Shown piece after piece: positions 43,424 to 52,259 of a stretch of 64,000 nt of DNA; position 1 is the stretch's first letter; each line of letters begins with the position of its first letter. The stretch covers positions 558,001-622,000 of the forward strand of contig CAZNAI010000003.1 of assembly GCA_964571235.1 (NCBI GenBank). Direction: 5' to 3'. Origin of the DNA: JACRAV01 sp964571235 (GTDB taxonomy: Bacteria; Zixibacteria; MSB-5A5; GN15; FEB-12). The notes beneath the pieces are model-generated. The model worked only from the letters and a program-made list of their open reading frames with translations. It did no database searches and was not told where the DNA came from. The position numbers and the translations under genes are program-made.

Positions 43424-44779
43424 ATGCGAAAAGCAGTAGTTCTGTTGGTGGTTGTTCTGCTCGGATCATCCCTAAGGGCGGCAGACATTGCAGTCACGGT
43501 CTACAATGATAATCTGGGCGTGGTCAATGAAATCCGCTCGCTTGATTTCAAAAGCGGCATCGGGCAACTCAGTTTCACCGACGTCCCGGCACTGATCGAC
43601 GCAAGCTCGGTCAGATTCGATCTGGTCGGGGGCGGCAAATCGGTCACGATTCTCGAACAAAACTACGCCTATGATCTGGTCGGTCCGGAGCAGATGTACG
43701 CCAAGTACATCGACAAGCAGATTGAATTGACTGACGAAAAGGGGAATATCTACAAGGGGACACTCTTGTCGTACTCGGGTGGGTCGGCCATTATCCGGGA
43801 AGAGAGCGGGCGGGTGAAAATTGTATCGCTGGGTAAGATCACCGAAGTGAATTTCCCGGTGCTTCCCGAAGGTCTGATCACACGTCCGACTTTGCTCTGG
43901 AAATACAACTCATCGACTTCCGGCAAACAAAACTGCAATGTGAGTTATCAGACAAGCGGGATGTCGTGGACAGCTGAATATGTCGGGGTTCTCAATCCGA
44001 CGGAAAATCAGATCGGACTATCGGGGTGGTCGTCGATAACCAACAACTCGGGAAAGACCTACGAAAACGCCAAGCTCAAACTTATCGCCGGGACGATCAA
44101 TCGCGCCCAGCGGCCGATGATGTACGCCAAGGGGCGGACGACAGAAATGTTCGCCGATGGCCTGGCCGCCTCCGCGCCGTTCGAAGAAAAGGCGTTTTTC
44201 GAATATCATATGTACACCCTTCCGCGAAATGCGACACTGGCTGACAAAGAACAAAAGCAAATTTCGCTTTTTGATCCGGCCAAGGGAACGGTCGCAAAGG
44301 AGTTCCTGTACCGGCCGTCAGCCGACACCAAAGCGGTAAAAGTGATGGTCAAACTGAAAAACAGCAAAGAATCGGGACTGGGAATGCCTCTACCGGCGGG
44401 TCGAGTGCGGATGTTCAAAGCCGACACCGACGGCATGTTGGTGTTGCTGGGTGAGGACCAGATCGAGCACACGCCCAAAGACGACAGCTTGAAAGTTGAT
44501 ATCGGCACCGCTTTCGATATTACAGCCGAAGAGAAGACGATGAACATCACGCGGGTATCGAACAATGTCGAGGAACGCGATTTCGAGATCGAATTGCGCA
44601 ATCGCAAGAGCGAAGGGGTGACAGTTCGAGTGGAAAAAGACCTTTGGAGTTATTGGGAAGTGTTAAGTTCGAGCTTGCCCTGGAAGAAACAGGATGCCCA
44701 GTTGGTGTCGGTTTCAGTGCCGATTAAGGCCAATGAAGTGGTGACCTTGAAAATGAAAGTCAGGTTCACTTCCCGCTAA
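43424..44779 (+). CDS. Exported DUF4139-type protein
   Basis: 451 residues from the ATG at 43424 (AGAGG upstream). The signal peptide MRKAVVLLVVVLLGSSLRA is cleaved before ADIAVTVYNDNLG. The sequence is beta-rich throughout: VYNDNLGVVNEIRSLDF at the N-terminus, LLWKYNSSTSGKQNCNVSYQTSGMSWTAEY, then NNSGKTYENAKLKLIAG, typical of DUF4139 proteins, whose function is unknown. The C-terminus has ITRVSNNVEERDFEIELRN and ends in an Ig-like strand set. A stem CCGCTCT / AGAGCGG (43379-43399) lies in the leader. The protein is periplasmic or at the surface. It is monocistronic, and a TPR gene follows 77 bp later. Confidence 0.78.
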   Translation: MRKAVVLLVVVLLGSSLRAADIAVTVYNDNLGVVNEIRSLDFKSGIGQLSFTDVPALIDASSVRFDLVGGGKSVTILEQNYAYDLVGPEQMYAKYIDKQIELTDEKGNIYKGTLLSYSGGSAIIREESGRVKIVSLGKITEVNFPVLPEGLITRPTLLWKYNSSTSGKQNCNVSYQTSGMSWTAEYVGVLNPTENQIGLSGWSSITNNSGKTYENAKLKLIAGTINRAQRPMMYAKGRTTEMFADGLAASAPFEEKAFFEYHMYTLPRNATLADKEQKQISLFDPAKGTVAKEFLYRPSADTKAVKVMVKLKNSKESGLGMPLPAGRVRMFKADTDGMLVLLGEDQIEHTPKDDSLKVDIGTAFDITAEEKTMNITRVSNNVEERDFEIELRNRKSEGVTVRVEKDLWSYWEVLSSSLPWKKQDAQLVSVSVPIKANEVVTLKMKVRFTSR

Positions 44780-44856
44780 GACGATTGCACGTTGACAGCG
44801 GAAAAGTGCCGCTGTAAATTTGCCGTTTCGAAGGTTTGTCGATGAAGGAGGAAACG

Positions 44857-46248
44857 TTGAGACTTGGACTTAAGACCACGATAGTGGCCGCCTGCCTGAT
44901 GTGCGCCGCCGGCGTACTGGCCGGACCGAAAGCCAGAAAATTGACGGCTGACGCGTATATCAAAACTGCAAAGATCGAGATCGGGTATGTTGACACGACC
45001 CGATACGCATATGCATCAGTCATGCTTGATTCGCTGTTTCTGTACTACGGTCCGTATGCCGAAGGGTATTACTGGATAGCCAAGATGCAGATCGACGTTA
45101 ACGAAAAGAACGGCGATTTGAAGAGAAAGCTTCCGTACATCACCAAGGCGATGGCGTATCTTGATTCGCTTCACATGGTCTGCGCCGACAAGAATGCCAA
45201 GCCAAATAACAAAAAGAGTTGCGACAAGTTTGTGCAGGAACTCGACTCGATCAAAGTGTATTATTGGCGCACGTTTTACAACAGCGGCGTTGATCAGCTC
45301 AAGCGGATCACCGAGCAAACAGATAATCTGAAGACCGAAACCGATTCGGCCATCAGACTTGAATCATATAAGATCATCACGCAAAATACCGATTCGTGCC
45401 TTGATAATATGAGTCTGGCAATCGCGATCGATCCGGGCGACTCACGGGCGTATATCGGAATTGCCAACGCCTATGAAAAGCAGGATTCTATAGCGCGGTC
45501 TACCGAGTGGTTGATGAAAGGTCTGGAGCGCGCGAAAGTGCCTGAAGAGCGGCTACCACTTGTTCAGCAACTTGCGGTCACCGCCGGATCGGCAGGAAAT
45601 TACTGCGACGCCGCCTTGTACTTTGGACAATGGGTGGAACTCACCGCCAAGGATAGCACGGCCACTGAGACCATGTCCAATCTGGCGATTTGCCTGAACG
45701 GATGCGGGATGTATGACTCTGCCCTGGTAATTCAGCGGGAGATTCTCAAACTCAGCCCCGGCAATGCCACTGCACTGACTGGAATCGGAAAGTACTACGG
45801 CGAAATCGCTAACTGGGCGAGCGACTCGGCCAAGGCGCACGAAGAAGCCAAGGACTCGATCGGCGCCAAGAAGTGGCTGACTATCCGCGGCCAGCGATTC
45901 GATTCTGCAAAAGTGTATTTCAAGCAGGTGTTTGATATGTACCCGGACAGCGTGACGGTGGCCGATCACTACGGCCTTATTTGCGCCTCGCGCGGCGATT
46001 ATGCCAATGCTGTTCTGGCCTTTGAACGGATTACCCGGTTGGATCCATCGAATGCCGACGCCTGGACCAGCTTGGGCGACTGCTATCTGTATATGAAACG
46101 GTTCAAAGACGCCATCGGACCGTATGAGAAAGTCATCGAGGCCCAGCCGGGCAACAAGGCGGTCATGCAACAGTTGAAAAATCTGTATCATGAGCAAAAC
46201 ATGACCGCAAAAGAGGCGGCGATTGATGCTCGCCTGAAGAATTTGTGA
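44857..46248 (+). CDS. Exported tetratricopeptide-repeat protein
   Basis: 463 residues from TTG at 44857, preferred because AAGGAGG lies 5 bases upstream and the next residues (RLGLKTTIVAACLMCAAGVLAG) are a signal peptide; ATGs at 44836 and 44842 in frame are alternatives. An N-terminal helical region is followed by at least four TPR-like units (ALTGIGKYYGEIANWASDSA, ADHYGLICASRGDYANAVLA, AWTSLGDCYLYMKRFKDAIG, AVMQQLKNLYHEQN). It is likely a periplasmic scaffold protein with an unknown partner. It is followed by a rho-independent terminator. Confidence 0.83.
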   Translation: MRLGLKTTIVAACLMCAAGVLAGPKARKLTADAYIKTAKIEIGYVDTTRYAYASVMLDSLFLYYGPYAEGYYWIAKMQIDVNEKNGDLKRKLPYITKAMAYLDSLHMVCADKNAKPNNKKSCDKFVQELDSIKVYYWRTFYNSGVDQLKRITEQTDNLKTETDSAIRLESYKIITQNTDSCLDNMSLAIAIDPGDSRAYIGIANAYEKQDSIARSTEWLMKGLERAKVPEERLPLVQQLAVTAGSAGNYCDAALYFGQWVELTAKDSTATETMSNLAICLNGCGMYDSALVIQREILKLSPGNATALTGIGKYYGEIANWASDSAKAHEEAKDSIGAKKWLTIRGQRFDSAKVYFKQVFDMYPDSVTVADHYGLICASRGDYANAVLAFERITRLDPSNADAWTSLGDCYLYMKRFKDAIGPYEKVIEAQPGNKAVMQQLKNLYHEQNMTAKEAAIDARLKNL

Positions 46249-46271
46249 CGATCTGCAAGATATGATCTGTA

Positions 46272-46302
46272 AGGGCTGGCTCTCTGCCAGCCCTTTTTGT
46301 TT
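46272..46302 (+). terminator. Rho-independent terminator of the TPR gene
   Basis: Stem AGGGCTGGC (46272-46280), 5-base loop, GCCAGCCCT (46286-46294), then TTTTGTTTC. It is placed 23 bp after the stop codon and just before priA. Confidence 0.9.
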
Positions 46303-46311
46303 CTTACCCCT

Positions 46312-48702
46312 GTGAGCCGATCCGACCGATATGTCCAGATAGCCGTTAGTGGGGCGTTCTGCCGTACTTTCACGTACGCCGCGCCTGCCGAACTGGGGCC
46401 TCTTACGCCGGGCCAGCGAGTGTTGGCGCCTTTTGGAAGGCGTTCGCAGATTGGATTCTATATGGGGCTCGCCGATCCGCCAGTCGGTATAGCAATAAAG
46501 TCGATCACCAAGGTTATCGACGCGGTCAGTCTCATTCCCCCCGATCTGTTCAAATTGTCGGTATGGATCGCGCAGTACTATGTGGCGAATCCGGCTGACT
46601 GTTTGGCACTGGCTCTGCCTGCCCCAGTTCGGAGTCGATCTGGAGCACAAATCAGATGGGGAAGTGATCTTGAGAAGATACCTGATAAACTAAGAGGTCT
46701 GGCCAGACCGGGGAAAAAGGTCAGCCCGGATGAACTGGCACGATTGAAATCAAAATCCTCGATTGCACAGTTGATAGAAAACGGAATTGTCGTCGAGTTC
46801 TGGCCCGAGACAGACAAAAAAGCGCGAACGGCAATCGCCGGATATCGATTGTTGCAGGTCGAACAAGATGCGTGGCAACAGTTCTTTCAAAAGCGAAAAG
46901 TGAAAGCTAAGCCGTTTGAAGGAACGCGAGATCGGGCAGACCTCCTGTCGCTCGGGTGGACCGGACATCTGATTGTCGCGGCGGTAAAGGCGGGTCTCTT
47001 GTCGCCGGTTGCGGCAAAAACGGATCGATTGCTTGATCTGATTCCGGGTCGCGATGAAGTCCGCTCACACCATCTCACCAGCGCACAACAGCGGGTGGTA
47101 GATACTGTCGCCTCTGCTCTTGGTAACGACCCACAAACTTTTCTTCTGCACGGAATCACCGGCTCCGGCAAAACGCTGGTCTATTGCCACATTGTCGACC
47201 GTGTGCTTGCCGCAGGCAAGAACGCTCTGATCTTGACGCCGGAAATAGCACTGGCCGGATCAATGCTCGGGTACTTGCGCGGGTATTTCGGTGATCAAAT
47301 TGCAATTATGCATTCGGCGATGAGTGAGCGGTCGCGGCTGGCGACGTGGGAGTCGATTCGGAGTGGTCGATGCCGTATTGTGGTTGGGCCGCGCTCGGCG
47401 CTCTTTGCGCCGCTCGCAAATCTGGGAATTATCATTGTCGATGAAGAGCACGACGGCTCTTACAAACAGGATGATCCCTCGCCGCGCTTCCATGGGCGCG
47501 ATTGTGCCATCATGCGCGGGCAGATTGCCCGTGTGCCGGTACTGCTTGGTTCGGCGTCGCCGTCGGTTGAGTCATATCATCAAGCAACATCCGGCAAGTA
47601 TACATTACTCGAACTGACCGAGCGACCGGCGGGTGCGCGTCTGCCGATGGTGCGGGTTGTCGATCTGCGCGAGGATCGATTGGGTGGGGATTTGTCGTTC
47701 ATGTCGTACTCACTTAAGAAAGAAGTCGAGTCGCGGCTTGCGCAGAACGATCAGGTAATTCTGTTCTTGAATCGTCGCGGATATGCCTCGCAACTCAAGT
47801 GCGGGTCGTGCGGGCATGTGCCCAACTGCCCCTCATGCGAGATACACATGACCTACCATAAAGCGGGTGGAGGGCGACTCGCCTGTCACTACTGCGGACT
47901 GGTGCGCCGTGATTATGTAGTCTGCGAGAAATGCGCCGGACACCAGTTTCTGTATGTGGGTGCGGGGACTCAGAAACTGGAGGAGTCAATCGGTCGGATG
48001 TTTGAGCAGGGGAGACCGCTCCGCTTTGACTCCGATGCCGCGACCGGAGAATTTGGCGCACAAACTATTCTCTCGGACTTTGCACGCGGGGATTACAATC
48101 TTTTACTCGGAACACAGATGGTGACCAAGGGATTGGATCTTCCAAAAGTTTCTCTGGTCGGCGTTTTGTCGGCCGACGCCGGAATGGACTTGCCGGATTT
48201 TCGCGCCTCAGAGAAGACATTTGCCAGACTCTTGCAGGTGGCGGGAAGATCGGGTCGGACCGAACTGCCGGGAGAGGTAATCATTCAGACGTTTGATCCT
48301 GAAAACCCGATCGTCACACTCGCGGCACGTCAGGATTACAAAGGATTTTTCGAGCGGGAGATAGGCATGCGGAGTGATCACCAATTTCCGCCGTTCAGCC
48401 GATTGGTTAATATCGAGTTTTCAGGCAAGCTGGAAGCGCAGGTGGCGCGGGAGATTTCAGAATTTCGCGGCCGGCTTGAAAAACAACTCGCAACACGAAA
48501 ATTGCAGGTCGAGATTCTCGGCCCCGCCCCATGCCCGCATGCGTTTGTGAGGGGTGTCCATCGGCGGCACTTGCTACTCAAGTCGGTGAAGATGCAGTCG
48601 CTGTCGCGACTATTGTTTGAGTGGGAATCCAGTGAATCGCATTTTGGCGTCACATCGGCGATAAAAGTACGCGTCGATGTTGATCCGGTTGATTTGATGT
48701 AA
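46312..48702 (+). CDS. priA: Primosomal protein N' (replication restart helicase)
   Basis: 796 residues from GTG at 46312; the frame is open to a TTG at 46297 that lies in the terminator tail. The N-terminal 3' DNA-binding domain shows FTYAAPAELGPLTPGQRVLAPFGRR. Helicase motifs are HGITGSGKTLVYCHIV (Walker A), IIIVDEEHDGSYKQ (DEEH box) and LFLNRRGYAS. The zinc-binding cysteines of the PriA strand domain are CGSCGHVPNCPSCEIH and CHYCGLVRRDYVVCEKC. The C-terminus carries LGPAPCPHAFVRGVHRRHLLLK. It reloads the replisome at stalled forks. No ribosome site is visible, so the start is uncertain. Confidence 0.93.
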   Translation: MSRSDRYVQIAVSGAFCRTFTYAAPAELGPLTPGQRVLAPFGRRSQIGFYMGLADPPVGIAIKSITKVIDAVSLIPPDLFKLSVWIAQYYVANPADCLALALPAPVRSRSGAQIRWGSDLEKIPDKLRGLARPGKKVSPDELARLKSKSSIAQLIENGIVVEFWPETDKKARTAIAGYRLLQVEQDAWQQFFQKRKVKAKPFEGTRDRADLLSLGWTGHLIVAAVKAGLLSPVAAKTDRLLDLIPGRDEVRSHHLTSAQQRVVDTVASALGNDPQTFLLHGITGSGKTLVYCHIVDRVLAAGKNALILTPEIALAGSMLGYLRGYFGDQIAIMHSAMSERSRLATWESIRSGRCRIVVGPRSALFAPLANLGIIIVDEEHDGSYKQDDPSPRFHGRDCAIMRGQIARVPVLLGSASPSVESYHQATSGKYTLLELTERPAGARLPMVRVVDLREDRLGGDLSFMSYSLKKEVESRLAQNDQVILFLNRRGYASQLKCGSCGHVPNCPSCEIHMTYHKAGGGRLACHYCGLVRRDYVVCEKCAGHQFLYVGAGTQKLEESIGRMFEQGRPLRFDSDAATGEFGAQTILSDFARGDYNLLLGTQMVTKGLDLPKVSLVGVLSADAGMDLPDFRASEKTFARLLQVAGRSGRTELPGEVIIQTFDPENPIVTLAARQDYKGFFEREIGMRSDHQFPPFSRLVNIEFSGKLEAQVAREISEFRGRLEKQLATRKLQVEILGPAPCPHAFVRGVHRRHLLLKSVKMQSLSRLLFEWESSESHFGVTSAIKVRVDVDPVDLM

Positions 48703-48739
48703 GTTCAATTGCGCGGTATACGCCGTCGTAAAGTCAACA

Positions 48740-48936
48740 GCCCCTCATCCGGCCTTCGGCCACCTTCTCCCAGAGGGAGAAGGATAGACGCACGCAATCA
48801 TTGATGATTTCGATTAAAATTCCCTCTCCCTCTGGGAGAGGATGTCACGAAGTGACAGGTGAGGGGTTCGTGCGCGGCAGACGCCCTCGTCTGCCCGTCC
48901 GGGCAGGAAGGGGCAGGCAGGAAGCCCGCCGCCCAC
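48740..48936. repeat. Hairpin repeat block between priA and rplY
   Basis: CCTCATCCGGCCTTCGGCCACC next to TTCTCCCAGAGGGAGAAGG (48742-48783), CCCTCTCCCTCTGGGAGAGG (about 48822) with GTCACGAAGTGACAGGTGAGGGG, GGCAGACGCCCTCGTCTGCC (48876), then GGCAGGCAGGAAGCCCGCC (48911). The 329-bp stretch carries no gene; a CGTGGCGCACGAGAATG / TACGCCACG element follows at 48990-49022. Confidence 0.75.
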
Positions 48937-48939
48937 AAA

Positions 48940-48972
48940 CAAAAAAAAGCCGCGCGTACGCGCGGCTTTTGT
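48940..48972 (-). terminator. Terminator of prs-rplY (perfect palindrome)
   Basis: A 26-base perfect palindrome centred at 48957/48958 (stem AGCCGCGCG plus flanking A/T), with eight A on the plus-strand left giving an eight-T tract on the minus strand. It is about 60 bp past the rplY stop and could also stop read-through from priA. Confidence 0.85.
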
Positions 48973-49031
48973 ATTCGATTGACCCTTGAAATCGTGGCGC
49001 ACGAGAATGTACGCCACGCACAGGACCAAAT

Positions 49032-49778
49032 CTACTTCTTGTCGTCCTTCTTCCCTTTGTCGCCCGCAGGAGCGGCTTTGGCTCCGGCAGGTGCACCGGC
49101 GGCCGGCTTGGCGCCAGCGGCGGCAGGAGCGGCACCCTCTTTGGCGGCGCCTTCTGCGGCGGCGCCTTCGGCAGGTACACCCTCGGCGCCTTCAACGGCG
49201 GCGGCGGGAGTCTCAACCTTGATGATCGTCGGCGCGGTAATCACAACGACCGTACGTGTCGGTTCGCCGAGAATGGTCGCGTTGGCAATTTTGATCGCGC
49301 TGACGTGGATCGAGTCGCCGATCCCAAGCTCGGTGACATCGACTTCGACTTTCTCGGGAATATCAGTCGGGAGACACGAGATTTCCAACTCGCGCATGAC
49401 CACCTGCATGATGCCGCCTTCACTTTTCACACCCTTGGAAACACCGGTAAACTGGACCGGGACTGAGATGTGAATCGGGCGGTTCATCGAGATGGCATGG
49501 AAATCCAGATGTAGCACTTTGTTGGAAACCGGGTCGCGCTGGATCTCGCGCAAGATGACTTTGTTTTGTTTGCCGTTCACGTCGATCGTGAACAGGGCGC
49601 TCTGCCCGCCGGCCAGTTTCATGGCGGTGCGGAATGCGCGTTCTTCGACCGCCAGCGAGGTCGGCTCAGTCTCCGGGCCGTACATCACTGCCGGTATTTT
49701 GCCGCCGAAGCGAAGCTGATGGGCGGGGCCTTTTCCCTTGCCCTGTCGCGGCTGGGCGGCGAGCGAAATGTCTTTCAT
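49032..49778 (-). CDS. rplY: 50S ribosomal protein L25 / general stress protein Ctc
   Basis: 248 residues, the long CTC-type. The N-terminal L25 beta-barrel domain shows ISLAAQPRQGKGKGPAHQLR, GKIPAVMYG and VLHLDFHAISMNRPIHISVPV. The TL5-type C-terminal domain shows LEISCLPTDIPEKVEVDVTELGIGDSIHV. The last 60 residues are a low-complexity Ala/Pro/Gly tail ending KGKKDDKK, longer and more repetitive than most. It binds the 5S rRNA loop E in the large subunit. It follows prs by 38 bp on the same strand, the usual prs-rplY pairing. Confidence 0.95.
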   Translation of the reverse strand: MKDISLAAQPRQGKGKGPAHQLRFGGKIPAVMYGPETEPTSLAVEERAFRTAMKLAGGQSALFTIDVNGKQNKVILREIQRDPVSNKVLHLDFHAISMNRPIHISVPVQFTGVSKGVKSEGGIMQVVMRELEISCLPTDIPEKVEVDVTELGIGDSIHVSAIKIANATILGEPTRTVVVITAPTIIKVETPAAAVEGAEGVPAEGAAAEGAAKEGAAPAAAGAKPAAGAPAGAKAAPAGDKGKKDDKK

Positions 49779-49816
49779 GGTCGGTGTCTATCCTCCGTTA
49801 CGTAATTATTGTCGTA

Positions 49817-50782
49817 TCACATTTCTTTGACCGGCGCACTCTCTTCAAACAGAGACGACACCGACTGTTCTTCAAAGATTCGTTTGATCGCTTCGCCTAT
49901 TAGCTCCGAGCAGGTAAGAACTTCAAACTTGCCCGAGAGTTTTTTATTGGACTGATCAATCGAATCGCAAATGACAAATTTCTTAATGGGTGACTTTTCG
50001 ATTTTTTCGAGGGCAGAGCCCGAAAGCACACCGTGCGTGCAGGCGGCGTAGATATCTCCCGCACCGCGCTCACGGCAGAATTGGGCGGCCTGGCAGATTG
50101 ATCCGCCGGTGTCGACCATATCGTCACGAAGTAGAACTGTTTTGCCTTCGACATCGCCAATCAGGTTCATCACCTCGCTGACATTCGGGCGGGCGCGACG
50201 TTTGTCGACAATGGCAAGCTCGCCGCCGAGCGCACTGGCGGTCGAGCGGGCGAGTTTGAGCGAACCAACATCCGGGCAAACCACCACTAAGTTCGGCAGA
50301 TTCATTTTGCGGAAAAAGTCATTGAACACACCGGCCGAATAGAGGTGATCGTGGGGAAGATCGAAAAAGCCCTGAATCTGGCTGGCGTGAAGGTCCATAG
50401 TCATGATGCGATCAGCGCCTGCGGTGGTGATTAAGTTTGCCACCAGCTTGGCGGTGATCGGAACGCGCGGGCGGTCTTTTCGATCCTGACGGGCGTAGCC
50501 GTAGTAGGGAATGACTGCGGTGATACGCATCGCCGAGGCGCGACGGGCGGCCTCGATCAGCATCAGCAGTTCCATCAGGTTTTCCGCCGGCGGATTAGTC
50601 GACTGAATTATGAACAGGTCGGCGCCACGGACATTCTCGTTGATCTGGACAAAGACCTCGGCGTCGGAAAAACGGGTGACCGTGCAGTCGGTTTGTTTCT
50701 CGCCCACATACGCGGCAATTTTGGAGGCCAACTGTGGATTGGCGTTGCCGGTGATCAATCGAATGTCGCTACGGATAATCAT
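49817..50782 (-). CDS. prs: Ribose-phosphate pyrophosphokinase
   Basis: 321 residues, typical length. Family motifs are GNANPQLASKIAAYVGEK at the N-terminus, RQDRKDRPRVPITAKLVANL (flexible ATP loop), MDLHASQIQGFFDLPHDHL, DVGSLKLARSTASALG, and the PRPP-binding VLLRDDMVDTGGSI, which carries Val and Ser at positions usually Ile and Thr in DDMIDTGGT. It makes PRPP from ribose-5-P and ATP for nucleotide, His and Trp synthesis. It is linked with rplY and, upstream, with the tRNA-Gln/spoVG/ispE group on the same strand. A repeat pair lies in the 166-bp gap before its start. Confidence 0.97.
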   Translation of the reverse strand: MIIRSDIRLITGNANPQLASKIAAYVGEKQTDCTVTRFSDAEVFVQINENVRGADLFIIQSTNPPAENLMELLMLIEAARRASAMRITAVIPYYGYARQDRKDRPRVPITAKLVANLITTAGADRIMTMDLHASQIQGFFDLPHDHLYSAGVFNDFFRKMNLPNLVVVCPDVGSLKLARSTASALGGELAIVDKRRARPNVSEVMNLIGDVEGKTVLLRDDMVDTGGSICQAAQFCRERGAGDIYAACTHGVLSGSALEKIEKSPIKKFVICDSIDQSNKKLSGKFEVLTCSELIGEAIKRIFEEQSVSSLFEESAPVKEM

Positions 50783-50831
50783 AAATCGTCAGTTTCTCTC
50801 ACTCTACCAAAGCGCGTTGTCGGAGCCGTCA

Positions 50832-50952
50832 CGCGAAGCCCAAAGTCCAGACAAACGTCCGGCTTCAGACTCTCGGCGTGCACACAGCTCTCAATCTCAA
50901 TCGGCGTCGTTGTCGCCATCACGCGAAGCCCAAGGTCCAGACAAATGTCTGG
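50832..50952 (-). repeat. Two copies of a 'CTTGGGCTTCGCG' hairpin repeat against the tRNA 3' end
   Basis: On the plus strand CGCGAAGCCCAAAGTCC + AGACAAACGTCCGG (50832-50862) and CGCGAAGCCCAAGGTCC + AGACAAATGTCTGG (50922-50952). The second palindrome (7-base stem, 50937-50952) overlaps the last four bases of tRNA-Gln. A third copy with a different palindrome is at 4594-4623. Confidence 0.75.
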
Positions 50953-51020
50953 GGCGCCAGGATTCGAACCTGGGATTGCCAGCTCCAAAGGCTGGTGTCT
51001 TACCACTTGACGACGCCCCA
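50949..51020 (-). tRNA. tRNA-Gln (anticodon TTG)
   Basis: 72 bases on the minus strand. Acceptor stem TGGGGCG / CGCCCCA with discriminator G, D-arm GTCAAGTGGTAAGAC, anticodon stem-loop CCAGC-CTTTGGA-GCTGG (anticodon TTG), 5-base variable loop, T-arm CCAGG-TTCGAAT-CCTGG. The CCA end is not encoded. It begins 6 bp after the spoVG stop, so it is very likely co-transcribed with ispE-spoVG and cut out of the mRNA. Confidence 0.96.
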
Positions 51021-51026
51021 ACATCT

Positions 51027-51299
51027 TCAGTCCTGCGTCGCGTGCGCCTTGAGCTCCTTTTCGTAGGCCTCGAGCACCCGGCGCTCCAAATCGGCGCGCA
51101 TGTCCTTATTGACCGGGTGGGCGACATCCTGGTGCGTGCCGTCGGGCCGTTTTCGCGAGGGCATCGAGACAAAGTAGCCGCTGGTGCCCTGAATAATTTT
51201 CAGTCCGCGAACGACAAATGCGTTGTCGAATGTGACGTTCGCAAAACCCTTGAGCTTGTCCTCATTTCTGAGGGTAACTCGAATCTCGGTGATCTCCAC
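51027..51299 (-). CDS. spoVG: SpoVG family regulatory protein
   Basis: 90 residues, full length. MEITEIRVTLRNEDKLKGFANVTFDN at the N-terminus (seen as EITEIRVTL and LKGFANVTFD), VVRGLKIIQGTSGYFVSMPSRKRPDG in the middle (FVSMPSRK is the family signature) and a helical C-terminus with HPVNKDMRADLERRVLEAYE. SpoVG is a small nucleic-acid-binding regulator, known from Firmicutes, spirochaetes and several other phyla. Here it lies between ispE (22 bp upstream) and tRNA-Gln (6 bp downstream), the ispE-spoVG order also known elsewhere. Nothing in the window suggests sporulation. Confidence 0.95.
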   Translation of the reverse strand: MEITEIRVTLRNEDKLKGFANVTFDNAFVVRGLKIIQGTSGYFVSMPSRKRPDGTHQDVAHPVNKDMRADLERRVLEAYEKELKAHATQD

Positions 51300-51321
51300 G
51301 GTTGCCTCCCCGGCAAGTGAG

Positions 51322-52221
51322 TTACGTTCCCGAGAACACGATCGGCCGCACGGTGTGAATGCGCCAGCCGCGTTCGTTGCCGATGGCGTCTATCCCGGCC
51401 GGGGGCGGGTCAGCAAATAGCCCGACGACCGCCGGGCCTGATCCGCTCATCCTGGCAAGGAGAGCGCCACATCTCAAAAGCTCATCCTTAACGCTCACCA
51501 ATTCAGGGTAGAATTGAGGATGAATCTTCTCAAAATCGTTACCGGTGAGCTTGAGTTGCAAAACAAGCTCACTGGCCGATTGGCAAGAGGTTAACATAAA
51601 CGGCGGCTTTGGGTTTGTCAAGCCGCGTTCGGACAGGGCGCGGTAAGCCGAGGCGGTCGATTCCTTGGTTCCGGCAGTGACCAAGACAACCCAGTAGTCA
51701 ATGGGAAGTTGGACGGGGGTGCATGTTTCGCCGCGACCGTTGACGATGGCCTGACCTTTTGTAAAGAAGAAGGGAATATCCGAGCCGACAGAAAGGCCGA
51801 TCTCAGCCATAAGATTTTGCGGCATATTAAGTTCAAAGAGGTCATTGAGGGCGAGAATGGTCGAGGCGGCATCGGAGGAGCCGCCGCCAAGACCGGCGGC
51901 GGTGGGGACGTTCTTTTCGATGGTGACAGTCACTCCGCCGAGGTTTGGTCGAGATTTTTGGACCGCTCGGTATGCCTTGGTGATCAGGTTGTCGGGGCCG
52001 CAGTCGAGATCGGTGATCTCGCTGGTGGGGGAGAGAATAATCTGGATATCGGGAGTCGTGGATTTGGTGAATGTCAGCCTGTCGAAGAGGGAAACGGCCT
52101 GAAAGAGCGAGTTGATGTTGTGGTAGCCGTCGGGGCGCTTGCCGAGGACTTCGAGGAATAGGTTGATCTTAGCCGGCGCGCCGATGACGAGAGAATCCGG
52201 GGTGAGGCATTTGAGGAACAT
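51322..52221 (-). CDS. ispE: 4-diphosphocytidyl-2-C-methyl-D-erythritol kinase
   Basis: 299 residues. A GHMP kinase: APAKINLFLEVLGKRPDGYHNINSLF at the N-terminus (substrate-binding Lys and Asp/His), the ATP loop VPTAAGLGGGSSDAASTIL, and the C-terminal LARMSGSGPAVVGLF (motif 3). It phosphorylates CDP-methylerythritol in the MEP pathway, supplying isopentenyl diphosphate, the precursor also needed by the squalene/phytoene synthase at 42303. It is the first gene of the ispE-spoVG-tRNA unit. The upstream gap to 52626 is filled by decayed repeats. Confidence 0.96.
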   Translation of the reverse strand: MFLKCLTPDSLVIGAPAKINLFLEVLGKRPDGYHNINSLFQAVSLFDRLTFTKSTTPDIQIILSPTSEITDLDCGPDNLITKAYRAVQKSRPNLGGVTVTIEKNVPTAAGLGGGSSDAASTILALNDLFELNMPQNLMAEIGLSVGSDIPFFFTKGQAIVNGRGETCTPVQLPIDYWVVLVTAGTKESTASAYRALSERGLTNPKPPFMLTSCQSASELVLQLKLTGNDFEKIHPQFYPELVSVKDELLRCGALLARMSGSGPAVVGLFADPPPAGIDAIGNERGWRIHTVRPIVFSGT

Positions 52222-52259
52222 GGGGGGATGATAATAGGGGGAGGGCGAGAAAGAAACTG

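Noticed and set aside
48859..49473. 204-codon plus-strand frame over rplY
   Set aside because: Antisense of the Ala/Pro-rich rplY tail; low-complexity translation only.
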